DNA from: Phascolarctos cinereus
Lineage: Eukaryota > Chordata > Mammalia > Diprotodontia > Phascolarctidae
Assembly: GCF_002099425.1 (NCBI RefSeq)
Contig: NW_018343953.1
Location: 10,762,001 to 10,826,000, forward strand
Length of the DNA stretch: 64,000 bases
Reading direction: 5' to 3'
A program made the position numbers and the translations under genes. The notes beneath the pieces were generated by a model. It worked only from the letters and a program-made list of their open reading frames with translations. It made no database searches and had not been told where the DNA came from. The first letter of the stretch is position 1; each line of letters begins with the position of its first letter. This document shows positions 12,501 through 22,789 of the stretch, piece after piece.

Positions 12501-13362
12501 CGCTGCATCCCATAGGTTTTGGTATGTTGTCTCATTATTGTCATTCTCTTGAATGAAATTATTGATTGTTTCTATGATTTGTTGTTTGACCCAATCATTT
12601 TTTAGGATTAGATTATTTAGTTTCCAATTATTTTTTAGTCTATCTTTCCATGGCCCTTTATTACATATAATTTTTATTGCATCATGATCTGAAAAGGATG
12701 CATTTAATATTTCTGCCTTTCTGCATTGGATTGTGAGGTTTTTATGCCCTAGTACATGGTCAATTTTTGTGTATGTGCCATGTACTGCGAGAAAAAAGTA
12801 TATTCCTTTCTATCCCCATTCAGTTTTCTCCAGAGGTCTATCATACCTAACTTTTCTAATGTTCTATTCACCTCCTTAACTTCTTTCTTGTTTATTTTGT
12901 GGTTAGACTTATCTAGTGCGAGGGGGAGGTTCAGGTCCCCCACTAGTATAGTTTTGCTGTCTATTTCTTCCTGTAACTCCCTGAACTTCTCCTGTAAGAA
13001 TTTGGATGCTATACCATTTGGTGCATATATGTTTAGTAATGATATTACTTCATTGTCTATGGTGCCTTTTAGCAGGATGTAGTTTCCTTCCTTATCTCTT
13101 TTGATTAGATCTATTTTTGCTTTTGCTTTGTCTGAGATCAGGATTGCTACCCCTGTTTTTTACTTCAGCTGACGCATAATATATTCTGCTCCAGCCTTTT
13201 ACCTTTACCCTGTATGTGTCACTCTTTTTCAAATGTGTTTCCTGTAAACAACATATTGTAGGATTATGGTTTTTAATCCATTCTGCAATCCTTTCCGTTT
13301 TATGGGAGAGTTCATCCCATTCACATTCACAGTTATGATTACTATCTGTGTCTTTTTCTCCA
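9552..13362 (-). pseudogene. L1 ORF2 (endonuclease, reverse transcriptase, Cys-rich end), broken
   Basis: The likely start is the ATG at 13362-13360 (MEKKTQIVIITVNVNGMNSP), and the stop is at 9552. The nominal length of about 1,270 codons is normal for L1. The endonuclease shows TVNVNGMNSPIKR, GDLNLPL (near 12940) and a C-terminal SDHDAI match near 12690. The reverse transcriptase is at about 11946-10943 with [19 protein letters not shown] and the catalytic FADD at about 11281-11270. The C-terminal HCWWSCEMIQPFW lies near 9950. Readable frames change at about 13229, 12943, 12749, 11946, 11408, about 10960, about 10520, about 9970 and about 9800, so at least seven breaks. It is inactive. Confidence 0.92.
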
Positions 13363-13968
13363 TCCTTTTCCCCCTATTTATGCTTTTCTTTCTCCTTTTT
13401 CCTTTCCCCTTCACTAGTGTTTTGCTTTTGACCACGCCTCCTTCAGTCCCTTCCCCCTTTTATTATCCCTTTCCCTTTTCTTCCCCTTTATTCTTACTGC
13501 TGCTTCCCTCCCTTCTTTCCCCCCTCCCTTTTCTTTCCCCTTTTCCCTCCTACTGCCTATAGGGCAAGTTAGATTTCTATACTAACTGATTATATTATGC
13601 CCTTCTTGAGCCAAATCTGATGAGAGTAAGGTTCAAACAATGCTCCCCCCCTTCTTTCCCTCTGCTGTAATAGGATTTTGTGTCTTTTCCTGTAATGTAA
13701 TTTACCCTTGTCTGCCTCCTCCTTTCTCAGTACATTTTCTAAGATCAGATTGATCCACTTATTTGGATCCATTTAACCCACTTGATTAGATTTTTTTTAT
13801 CATTACATCAAAGTCAACTAATATCCACCCTCTTTATGTATACTCCTTTAACAAGGTGTAATAACAATACAGTTCTCAAGGGTTGCAAGTCTCATATTCC
13901 CTTGTAGGGGTTTAAACAGCCCCCCCCTTATTAACAACATATTGTATCCTTCTGTCCCATTTACCTTT
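13363..13968 (-). other. L1 inter-ORF spacer
   Basis: This stretch of about 0.6 kb lies between the ORF1 stop (TAA on minus at 13969-13971) and the likely ORF2 start. On the + strand 13370-13560 is strongly pyrimidine-rich, hence purine-rich in the L1 transcript. Short open frames here (e.g. 13772-13590) match no known domain. Confidence 0.7.
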
Positions 13969-15092
13969 TTAAGTCCTTCTTGAGTCCTGTACTTGAAGAT
14001 CAAATTTTTTGTTGAGCTCTGGTCTTTTTATCAGGAAAGTTTGGAAGTCTCCTATTTCGTTGAATATCCACCTCCTCCCTTGAAAAATGATGCTCATTTT
14101 TGCTGGGTAATTGATCCTTGGCTGCATTCCAAGCTCCTTTGCCTTACGGAATATCATGTTCCATGCCCTGCGGTCTTTTAATGTAGAAGCTGCAAGGTCC
14201 TGTGTAATCCTGACTGTGGTTCCATGATATTTAAATTCTTTCTTTCTGGCTGCTTGCAGCACCTTCTCTTTCATCTGGTAATTTTGGAATTTTGCTATTA
14301 TTTCTTGGTTGTCAATTTGGGATCTCTTTCAGGTGGTGATCGGTAGATTCTTTCTATGGTTATTTTCCCTTCTGGTTCTAGGACTTCTGGGCAGTTTTCC
14401 TTTATGATTTCCTGAAAGATACTGTCCAGGCTCTTTTTTTCATCATGATTTTCAGGTAGTCCAATAATTTTTAAATTGTCTCTCCTGAGTCGATTTTCCA
14501 GGTCGGTTGTTTTACTGATGAGGTATTTTACATTTTCATCTATTTTTTCATTTTTTTGTTTCTGTTTGACTGATTCTTGCTCTCTCATAGAGACATTAGT
14601 TTCCATTTGTCCAATTCTAGTTTTTAACAGATTGTTTTCTTCTGTTTTTTGTACTTCCTTCTTCAACTGGCCAATTGTGTTTTTTAGGGACTTGTTTCCT
14701 TCAGTATACTCTTCTGTTAGTTTTTGTACTTCCTTCTTCAACTGGCCAATTGTGTTTTTTAGGGACTTGTTTTCTTCAGTGTACTCTTCTGTTAGTTTTT
14801 GTCCTTCCTTCTTCAATTGGCCAATTGTGTTTTTTAGGGACTTGTTTTCTTCAGTGTATTTTTTTTCCAATTGGCCAATTGTATTTTTGAAGGACTCTTT
14901 TACCTCTCTCATTTGACTATTAAAATCCTTCTTGAGCTCTTCTAAGAAGGCTTTTTGGGCTTCAGACCAGTTCATATTCCCTTTTGTTGTTGCAGATGTG
15001 GGTTTGTTGACAATGTTGTCCTCTTCAGAATTTCTGTCTTGATCTTCACTCTTCTCATAATATGAATCTATGGTATGTTTCTCTTTACTCAT
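13969..15092 (-). pseudogene. L1 ORF1 (RNA-binding nucleic-acid chaperone), broken
   Basis: The first part (15092-14298) is open for 264 codons. It has an N-terminal acidic/polar stretch, then a long coiled coil with a tandem 25-residue repeat (KNTIGQLKKEVQKLTEEYTE-type, residues about 70-150), then an RRM-like part with NLKIIGLPE. The C-terminal domain continues in another frame at 14274-13969 (AARKKEFKYHGTTVRITQDL onward), so there is a frame break near 14275-14300. L1 ORF1p forms trimers through the coiled coil and coats L1 RNA. The total of about 374 codons fits L1 ORF1p. Confidence 0.9.
14651..14875 (-). repeat. Three tandem 75-bp repeats in the L1 ORF1 coiled coil
   Basis: The blocks begin at 14651, 14726 and 14801 on + (GTACTTCCTTCTTCAACTGG or close variants). 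The period is exactly 75 bp, that is 25 codons. The third copy is shortened at its far end and is followed by a diverged part copy at about 14866-14890. Because the period is a multiple of three, copy-number change keeps the frame and alters only coiled-coil length. Confidence 0.93.
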
Positions 15093-15911
15093 GGTGTTTC
15101 TTTATTCCCTGGCCTTTAAAGAGATTGAGCTATCCTGCTGGGGAACAGAGGGTACTGACCCAAGCTTCTTGTGTTGGGAGCCTAGGTCTTGGTCACTGGC
15201 TTTGCTGGGGCCTCTTATGCTGGAATTGGAGGCTGTAGGTTTCTGGCAGCTTACCTTGTGTTGGGCTGGAATCAGCAAGGCTGGAACTTTCAGGCAATTC
15301 TAGGTTGCCTGCTTTTCCTTTCCTTTAGCTTTCTTCAGCTCCTTTTAGATGGGCTGCTGCAGGTGTTTATCTGCCTGGGGCCCCTGCAGTGTTGTCTCCC
15401 TGTTTTCTGCTAATGCACTGGGAGATTCCTTTGTGGTGGAGTGCCCAGGCTCCTGGTGGTTTTCTGAGCTGGTTTCCACCGGTTCCCCCCCCTCACTGAG
15501 GCACTGGAGGTCCAGGTGTTGGTGTTTGCCTGCTCTACCACCTGGGCTTCAGGATTTCTTCACAATTGGAGGCCTCAGGGCTCCTACAGCTCACCTGGTG
15601 TTGGGTTGGAATCAGCAAGGCGGGCTTTAGGAAGCCTTTAGGTTGTTTTCTTCACCTCCTTTCAGATGAATGCCGCAGGGTACTTATCCTGGGGCCCCTT
15701 GTAGTTCTGCCTCCCTTATTTTTGCTGAGGCACTGGGAGACCGTTTGCTGGGCTGCTGCACTGCTGCTCCTTGTCTTTCTTCTAGTTCAGGTGTTCCAGG
15801 GTTTTTTTTTTTCCTGGGGTGATATTTTCTGGGTTTTCAGAGGTTGATAGGGGAGAGTGAGAGCGACTACCTTTTCACTCTGCCATCTTGGCTCCCAGAA
15901 GCGGAACTCTC
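15093..15911 (-). promoter_or_regulatory. L1 5' UTR (internal promoter region) with an internal duplication
   Basis: These 819 bp precede the ORF1 start. They are richer in GC and CpG than the flanks. Two related modules lie at about 15220-15560 and 15560-15800. Shared blocks recur at offsets of about 315-340 bp: GGAATCAGCAAGGC at 15268 and 15608, TGGGGCCCC near 15376 and 15690, and GCACTGGGAGA near 15415 and 15730. L1 5' UTRs carry the element's own RNA polymerase II promoter. Promoter activity here is inferred. Confidence 0.75.
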
Positions 15912-15927
15912 TAATTTTACTAATCTT
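15912..15927. repeat. L1 target-site duplication, 5'-end copy
   Basis: TAATTTTACTAATCTT is identical to 9155-9170. It flanks the 5' end of the minus-strand L1 and shows insertion by target-primed reverse transcription. Confidence 0.95.
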
Positions 15928-15971
15928 GATTAAACTCACTCTATCACTGGTCAAGTGACTCCTATTCCTAA

Positions 15972-15974
<3 letters not shown>

Positions 15975-16012
<38 letters not shown>
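15975..16012. repeat. (AC)n microsatellite
   Basis: A pure AC run of 19 units, 47 bp outside the L1 5' TSD. Confidence 0.98.
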
Positions 16013-16014
<2 letters not shown>

Positions 16015-16333
16015 TCTCTGACACCATCTTCTTAATCAACTGTTCTGTTTCTATTTCTGCTTCCTGACCCTAAGAACTTTAATTTCTTGTACCAAATGTC
16101 ATAATATAATGGAATCTGATTATAGGAAAGTCGGTGCTTTCCTAGTACTAGATATATATTATTCTTATAATGTTTTAATAACTTCTCCTGAATTAAAAAG
16201 AAACAGTTCTTCAAATCTAGGCACACTCTTAAATTCTCAACAGATGCCAAAACTGCCATGTTAGTGTATATCATTTCCCCATATAGTATAAAGTTAGATA
16301 TACTTCCTTCTTGCCATCTGAAGTAGTATTGCC

Positions 16334-17450
16334 CAATCAATCAATCAATACACATTTTTTAAACATCTGCTATGAGTCAGGCACTGTACAAGGTAATGAG
16401 GGTACAAAAGATAAAAATAGACCTGGCCCTAAAAAGGAGCTTACAATCTATAGAGGGAGATAGGATATACATATGCATGCAAACTAAATACAAGGTAATT
16501 TTAAAGTTGGAGGCACTAGCAGATGGAGAAGGAGGAAAGATGTGGTATTTGAGCTGGGCTATGAAACAATCAGGGTTTTCAGTCAGGTGAAGTAAGGAGG
16601 GAATGCATTATGGACGCAGCATGTTTAAAGGCAGGCAGCTAGAACGTGTGGTGACCTGATGTCAGGAAGACTTACCTTCTAGAGTCCAAATCCAGCCTCA
16701 GACAGTTTACTAGTTTACTATGACCCTAGGCAAATCACTTAACCCTGTTTGCCTCAGTTCCACATCTATAAAATGAGTTGGAGAAGGAAATGGCAAACCA
16801 CTCCAGTATCTTTGCCAAGAAAACCCCAAAAGGGGTCACAAAGAATCAGACATGACTGAAACATGAGTTAAAAATGTGTAAATGCAGAAAAATGGCAGAT
16901 GGAATGTTATATGTAAGGAAAATCAGTAAGGTACAATTTGGCTGGACTAAAGTGTAAATGGAGGGTTTAATACACAGTAAGACTGGAAAGGTAGGTTTAA
17001 TTCTGGATAAAAAGAGTTTTAAATGCAAAACTGCAGGTGGTTTTTTTTTTTAATCCTAAAGTCAATAGGGAGCAACTAGATTTTACTGAGCTTAGGAATG
17101 ATACCTGTCAGACCTATGGTTTAGGAATGCTACTTTGGTTATGATGTGAAGGGTGGTTTGAAGAAGAGAGGGACTTGAGGGAGGGACATCAGTTAGGAAG
17201 CTATTGAAATGCTTCAGGCAAGAGGTGGATAGAGCTTGGGTGGTAATCATGTGACTAGAGAGGACATAAATTGCAGAGATGTTGTGGAGGTAGAATTAAC
17301 TTACTTGGCAACTAAATGAATTGGGAGAGAGAAAGGGAGAAGGAGTTAAGTATGACTTTGAGATTATGAACCTGAGTGACTAGAAGTATGCTGGTGGCTG
17401 TGATAAAAATAGAATGACTCAAAATAGTAAATGAGAGTTTCTTTGACTAA
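16334..17450 (-). mobile_element. L2 LINE, antisense, about 0.9 kb, split by a SINE
   Basis: The first part (16334-16625) reverses the L2 3' UTR: TGAGTCAGGCACTGTACAAG, then AGGAGCTTACAATC. The second part (16880-17450) reverses the ORF2 end: AATAGGGAGCAACTAGATTT, then AGGAAGCTATTGAAATGCTT, the reverse of an LDYCNSLL-type stretch. A MAR1-type SINE sits between them. Confidence 0.82.
16631..16866 (+). mobile_element. MAR1-type SINE inserted in the antisense L2
   Basis: It has a decayed head (GCAGGCAGCTAG) and CORE (AACCCTGTTTGCCTCAG), and a good RTE-like tail (GGAGAAGGAAATGGCAAACC, AGAATCAGACATGACTG). Confidence 0.85.
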
Positions 17451-18906
17451 AAAAAGAGATGGACTTTTAAATGCTAAGAAAATCACTATCCTCACAACTT
17501 TTTAACAGTCATAATGCAAACACATTGCTAGACTGATAGAAACAAAAGAAAAATACAAATATAAAATATTTTATGGAGATATGATAATGGCTTTATTGCT
17601 TGGAACATTATGCCCAATTCTCCACTCTGTGTGGTCAAGTCATACAGGAAGAGCTGTTGTATATAAATTCATTTTGGGGAGAATATTTTCATCCCCTACA
17701 TACAGAATATAAAAATAGCTTCCCTGCCTGGATCTTTCCTATGCCACAATACCTTCTTGAGGAGTGCTGTCCCATAACGCCCTATGGTGGGTTTTTGGTG
17801 TCTTATGATTATCACCAATAAAATATTTACATAATAACTCCCCCAACTTCTAATGCTCTGCAAGCATCATGAATCCTTTGTGTCTGTAAAGAAGGAAGTA
17901 AAATAGAAGCGATTTGATACTGTAGAGCTTGTTCAGCGCATATGAGTTTTCTTTAATAATCACTGTAAAACTAAGCTCTTAATTGGCAGGTCATATGATC
18001 CTCATTTAAAATAATCATTCTCTGTAAAATTTACTATGTATTTATGTTGTCTTTTTTTGTAGTTGGGAGACAGTGTAAAGAGATCAGTACTTTTAAGTAA
18101 AATCTACACTGGTGGATTCACCACCAGGATCATATCCTGAGCTCTACAAGCTCAAGACCCCTGTTTTATCAGGTCACATAGGAATGAAAGGCTCTGGAGG
18201 CCTGATTCAAGCTGGCCAAACTCTAATAGACTAATAAAGCTGAATGCTTATGTATTTATTGATACTGAGAAATAGGAGTACCACATAAACTAGAAAACTG
18301 CTGTTGGCTTATCAGTGCCTTCATTAGGGGAGGAAATTTTCCTTGGCAATTCATATTAATACTAGAATGTTGCTTAGCAAGTATAAGCTTGAAATAAAGG
18401 GAGTTGGATAACCCTAAAGTTTAGTGTTAATGTTACCATATAGATTCAAATACTTTTTTTTAGCAGTCGGGGAACCATTTCCCATAGATAGCACTGAAGA
18501 TAGATAAGAAATTTTTAGTATCTAGCTCTTTTTCTATATTTTTATAAGTTACCAGAACTTTCTATTACAGCACTTATTCATGACAAAACAGTATATGGTA
18601 AGTAAATAAAAGAGATGCAGAACAGATAAAAACATCTTTGAGAGTAGGGATTGCTTCATTTTTTTCTTTCTATCCTAGAAACTTCAGGGAGTATCACTGT
18701 CCTAAATCCTTTTGAAAATGCAAGCATATTATTCTAGTGTGCAAGAACAAATTGTTCTAGTCTTTGTACCTTTAAATCAATGTGTTTTTTTTCACTAGTT
18801 AGAATTATTATAAAATTTATAAAAATATATGCATATAAGTGTAAAAATCTTTACATTTCAAGCAAAAATGTGACATTTTAGGAATATGCTTATTACTAAT
18901 AATTAT
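17451..18906. other. Intron sequence, repeat-poor, no gene called
   Basis: An open frame of 73 codons at 17600-17821 (+) has no known motif and no convincing splice sites. Otherwise nothing is recognised. Confidence 0.45.
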
Positions 18907-19000
18907 AATGGCCAGTGTCTATATGGTGTCTTAGAGCTTGTAAAGCACTTTGTATCACAATAGTCCTGTGATGTCTGCAATGCAGGTATTATCTCCATGT
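18907..19000 (-). mobile_element. MIR fragment, antisense
   Basis: AGCTTGTAAAGCACTTTG, ATAGTCCTGTGATGT and GGTATTATCTCCATG follow the reversed MIR tail. Confidence 0.6.
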
Positions 19001-19325
19001 TGCATGATGCTTAGAACATACCTGCTTGTTGCATGATTATTGATTGACTGTAAGACATAGAAAGGGAAATATCATTATTGAGTGCATAGATTATGGAAGA
19101 CTATATTGAGGGAGATGAAATTTGAATAGCAAGTCAAAGTATATATAGCATTTTAATAGGTAGATAAGGAGAGACAAAGCCTTAGAAGTCAAAGAGCATT
19201 GTATATGTAAAGGGGAAACTGAAGTACAAGTTGACAGGAGCATAAGTAGTATAACTGAGAGAAAGCATATAGCATAAGTTTAATGGTATATAATTGGGAT
19301 GAGCCTTTAATGCTAGGGCTAAGAA

Positions 19326-19916
19326 TTAAATTCCATTTTCTCTGACTGTCTGCCATACCTGGAATGCTTTCCCTCCCTGCCTTTTGGCTTCGCTAGATTC
19401 CTTTAAAAACCAACTAAAATACCACCTTCTATGGGAAGATTTTCTGAATCCCTCTTAATTCTAGTGCCTTTCCTCTGTTAATCATTTCATATTTATTTTG
19501 AAGTTATCATCTTTGTACATTTTGTCATTGAGTCATTTCAGTCATGTCTGACTCTTTGTGACCCTTTTTGGTGTTTTCTTGGCAAAGATAGTGGAATGAT
19601 TTGCCATTTACTTCTCCAGTTTATTTTACAGATGAGGAACTGAGGTGAACGAGTTTAAGTGGCTTGCCCAAGGTCCCACAGCTAGTAAGTGTCTGAGGCT
19701 GGATCTGAATTCATGAGGATGAGTCTTCCTGATTCCAAGCCTGGTGCTCTATGCACTGTATCACCTAGTTGCCCATGTTTGTACATATTTATTTGTTGTC
19801 TCCCCCATTAGAGCTTTACAAGGACAGGAAATGTCTTTTGGCTTTATTCATGTCCCCTAACTTAGCATAACATCTGGTGCATAGTAGGCCCTTAGTAAAT
19901 TCTGACTGGCCAACTG
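19326..19916 (+). mobile_element. L2 LINE 3' end, sense, inserted into the antisense L2
   Basis: TACCTGGAATGCTTTCCCTC, ACTAAAATACCACCTTCTAT, the 3' UTR block TTGTTGTCTCCCCCATTAG and the terminal CATAGTAGGCCCTTAGTAAA are in L2 order. It is itself split by a SINE at 19524-19777. Confidence 0.78.
19524..19777 (-). mobile_element. MAR1-type SINE, antisense, inserted into L2 with a TSD
   Basis: Read on +, the RTE-like tail comes first (CAGTCATGTCTGACTCTTTG), then the CORE (CCCACAGCTAGTAAGTGTCT), then the head (GTATCACCTAGTTGCCC). It is flanked by TTTGTACATTTT (19512-19523) and TTTGTACATATT (19778-19789), 11 of 12 identical. Confidence 0.9.
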
Positions 19917-20332
19917 ATATACAATAGGGAACCTTTGAAAGGTTTTGAGTAGGGGAGTGTAATACCCAGATTTTCACAGTAGGAAGATTAACATGGCAGT
20001 GATACAGAGGGATAATTTGGAGGAGGAAGGGAATAGAAATAGGGAAGCTAAATGTCTGGCAATGATGGACTGTATTAGTGTAGTTACAGAAGAACTGGGG
20101 AGGAGGAGATGAATGGTTATAAAAGGTATTGTGATGTGGTATCAATTGGATTTTGGCATGTTGGGATAGAGGGATAGTCAATGTTAACTTCAAGATTCAG
20201 AAAGTGGGCAATTGAGTGAATGTTGATATTAGTGACAGAAATAGCAAAGTCCAAAGGGGGAACAGGTTTAAAGGAAAGATAAGATCAGTTCTGAAAATGT
20301 TGAGGGTCAAGTGTCCAATCCAAGTAAATAGT

Positions 20333-20417
20333 AGGTGCAGCTAGGTGGCACAGTGGATAAAGTACTGGACTTGGAGTTACAAAGACTTGGATTGAAATCT
20401 AGTCTCAAACACTAGGA
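20333..20417 (+). mobile_element. tRNA-derived SINE head, truncated into (GA)n
   Basis: GTGCAGCTAGGTGGCACAGT runs to GAAATCTAGTCTCAAACACT, then stops at the purine microsatellite. Confidence 0.75.
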
Positions 20418-20418
20418 G

Positions 20419-20516
<98 letters not shown>
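20418..20516. repeat. (GA)n microsatellite
   Basis: About 99 bp of almost pure GA, with one phase slip at 20460-20461 and another near 20511. Confidence 0.97.
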
Positions 20517-20747
20517 TGCTAAGGGCAAAATATAGAGAAGCCAGGAAGGAGAGAAAAGCTAAAGTGATCAGCTGTCTATTTAAAGCTTAAATGCTTGTAT
20601 AGGGGTAAGGAGAGTGGTGTAGAAAAGATCACTGGATTTTGTTTATAAGGTGATAACTAATGGGTTATGTGTATGGGACAAAAACAGTGGACTTCATATT
20701 GAAAAAAATTTTATTTAGTCTGCAAAGCAGTCTAAATAGTTTATAAG

Positions 20748-22599
20748 GACCCAGGCACTATATGAACACAATTACAAAACACTTTTCATACATATAAAGT
20801 CAAATCTAAATAATTGGAAAAACATAAGTTGTTCTTGGGTAGGCCAAGCTAATATAATAAAAAATGACAATTCTACTTAAGCTTATTTACTTATTCAGTG
20901 CCATACCAATCAAACTACCAAAAATTATTTTACAGAGTTAGAAAAAATAATAATAAGATTCATTTCGAAGAACAAAAGGTCCAGAATATCAAGGGAGCTA
21001 ATGAAAAGAAATGCAGGGGAAGGTGGCCTAGCCATTCCAGATCTTAAATTATATTATGAAGCAGCAATCATCAAAACTACTTGGTACTGTCTAAGACATA
21101 GAGTGATGGATCAGTGGAATAGGTTAAGTAGGCAAGACACAGTAGTCAGTGACTATAGTAATCTATTATTTCATAAACCCAAAGACCCTAGTTTCTGGGA
21201 TAAGAACTCACTCTTTGAAAAAAAACTGCTGAGAAAACTGGAAAACAGTATGGCAGAAACTAGGCATTGATCAAAATCTCATACCATATGCCAAAATAAA
21301 GTCAAAATGAGTTCATGTCTTAGATATAAAGGCTGATACTACAAGCAAACTGGGAGAACAAGGAATAGTTTACCTATCAGATCTATGGAGAACAGAAGAA
21401 TTCATGACCAAACAGGAGATAGAGAACATTACAAAAAGCAAAATTGATAACTTTGATTACGTTAAAATGAAAAGTTTTTGCACAAACAAAGCCAATGCAA
21501 CCAAGATTAGAAGGAAGGTAGAAAATTGGGAAAGAATTTTTACAACCAGTGTCTCTGATAAGGACCTCATTTCCAAAATATATAGAGAATTAAGTCAAAT
21601 TTATAAGGGTACAAATTATTCCCCAATTGATAAATGGTCAAAGGATATGAACAGACAGTTCTCGGATGAAGAAATTAAAGCCATCTATAGTCATATGAAA
21701 AAAATGCTCTAAATCACAATTGATTAGAGAAATGCAAATCAAAACAACTCTGAGATGTCACACCTATCAGATTGGCCAAAATGACAAAACAAGAAAATGA
21801 GAAATTTTGGAGAAGATATGGGAAAATTGGAACACTAATGCATTGTTGGTGGAGTTGTGAAATGATCCAACCATTTTGGAGAGCAATTTGGAACTATGCC
21901 CAAAGGGCTATAAAAATGTGCATACCCTTTGATCCAGCAATAGCACTTCTAGGGCTATATCCCAAAGAGATCCTAGAAATGGGAAAAGGACCCACATGTA
22001 CAAAAATATTTATAGCAGCTCTTTTTGTGGTGGCAAATTAAATTGAGAGGATGTCCATCAATTGGGGAATGGCTGAACAAGTTGTGGTATATGAATGTAA
22101 TGGAATACTATTGTGCTATGAGAAATGATGAACAGGCTGACTTCAGAAAAACCTGGAAAGACTTGTATTGTCTGATGCTGAGTGAAGTGTGCAGAACCAG
22201 GAGAATGTTGCACACAATAAGAGCCATGTTGTGTGATGACTAATATTTATAAATTTAACCCTTCCCAGCAATACAATTCCAGCTCATGATGGAAAATGCT
22301 ATCCACATCCAAAGAAAGAACTATGGAGTTTGAATGCAGATCGAAGCATACTATTTGCTATTTTTTTTCTTCTGTTGCCTTTTGTTTTCTCTTTCTGGTG
22401 GTTCCTCCTATTCGTTCTCATTCTTCCTTACAACATCACTAATGTGAAAATATGTTTAATAAGAATGTGTATGTATAGCCTATATCAGATTGTGCACCAA
22501 CTTGGGGAGGGTGGTGGGGAGGAAGAGGGAGAAAAATTTGAAACTCAAAAGCATGTGGAAGTGATTGTTGATAAATCAAAATAAATTAATTAGGAAATG
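20748..22599 (+). mobile_element. L1 LINE, 5'-truncated, sense to PLCB1, ending 190 bp before the exon
   Basis: It starts in the late reverse transcriptase part (CTATATGAACACAATTACAA) and runs through the ORF2 C-terminus (KRNAGEGGLAIPDLKLYYEA, HCWWSCEMIQPFW) and the 3' UTR to AATAAATTAATTAGG. The readable frames 21001-21270, 21404-21712, 21772-22041 and 22025-22243 show at least three frame breaks. A likely decayed TSD is AATAGTTTATAAG (20735-20747) and AATAATTCATAAG (22600-22612), 11 of 13 identical. Confidence 0.93.
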
Positions 22600-22740
22600 A
22601 ATAATTCATAAGTTCTGGTGTTTGTTTGCATGCAGTCTCATGTAAGAAAGGAAAGAGACAGAAAGAAAAAAAATACTCAGAAAAGAGAACCACATTTGTA
22701 TAGTTGATCAAGACACTATTTTTAAAAAGTGCTAAAGCAG

Positions 22741-22789
22741 TTTTTTTTCCCCTCTGTGGATGCTTACAAATTGCTCTTTTGTCTTTCAG
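22741..22789 (+). other. PLCB1: 3' splice site and pyrimidine tract of the PLCB1 exon
   Basis: An eight-T run followed by CCCCTCTG opens the tract, and a second pyrimidine stretch, TTGCTCTTTTGTCTTTCAG, ends at the AG. A possible branch-point A lies in GCTTACA about 20-25 bases before the AG. The splice sites are seen in the sequence; the branch point is inferred. Confidence 0.85.

Larger units (their letters stand above)
9171..15911 (-). mobile_element. Full-length marsupial-type L1 LINE, antisense to PLCB1
   Basis: The element is about 6.74 kb, bounded by a perfect 16-bp TSD. Read on the minus strand it has a 5' UTR (15911-15093), ORF1 (15092 to about 13969), a spacer of about 0.6 kb, ORF2 (about 13362-9552), and a 3' UTR ending in a short A-run (T-run at 9171-9177 on +). 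The 5' end reads CTTCTGGGAGCCAAGATGGC, as expected for an intact L1 start. ORF1 has at least one break and ORF2 at least seven, mostly single-base shifts with long readable stretches between them. It looks fairly young but cannot move by itself. Its 3' UTR matches the other L1 tails in the window. Confidence 0.95.
19075..20735 (-). mobile_element. L2 LINE, antisense, interrupted by L2(+), a SINE head and (GA)n
   Basis: Pieces at about 19075-19325, 19917-20332 and 20520-20735 read in order as reversed L2 ORF2: GAGCCTTTAATGCTAGGG, then GGTTTTGAGTAGGGGAGTG, then AAAATGTTGAGGGTCAAGTG, then AGTGATCAGCTGTCTATTTA. The gaps are filled by later insertions. Confidence 0.7.
1..22789 (+). other. PLCB1: PLCB1 intron upstream of the exon (part; probably intron 2)
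   Basis: This is inferred from the exon at 22790. It holds mostly repeats: L2 relics, SINEs, a full-length antisense L1 and a truncated sense L1. No upstream exon with an open frame and splice sites was recognised. The 5' end of the intron lies outside the window. Confidence 0.8.

Noticed and set aside
14476-14916. 146-codon + strand open frame with repeated CTSFFNWPIVFFRDLF-like units
   Set aside because: It is the opposite strand of the L1 ORF1 coiled-coil repeats; the repeat pattern comes from ORF1.
15070-15847. Series of + strand open frames with Trp/Leu-rich translations
   Set aside because: They lie in the reverse of the GC-rich L1 5' UTR and show no domain.
17600-17821. 73-codon + open frame considered as another PLCB1 exon
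   Set aside because: Its translation matches no PLCB1 segment, and no acceptor/donor pair frames it.
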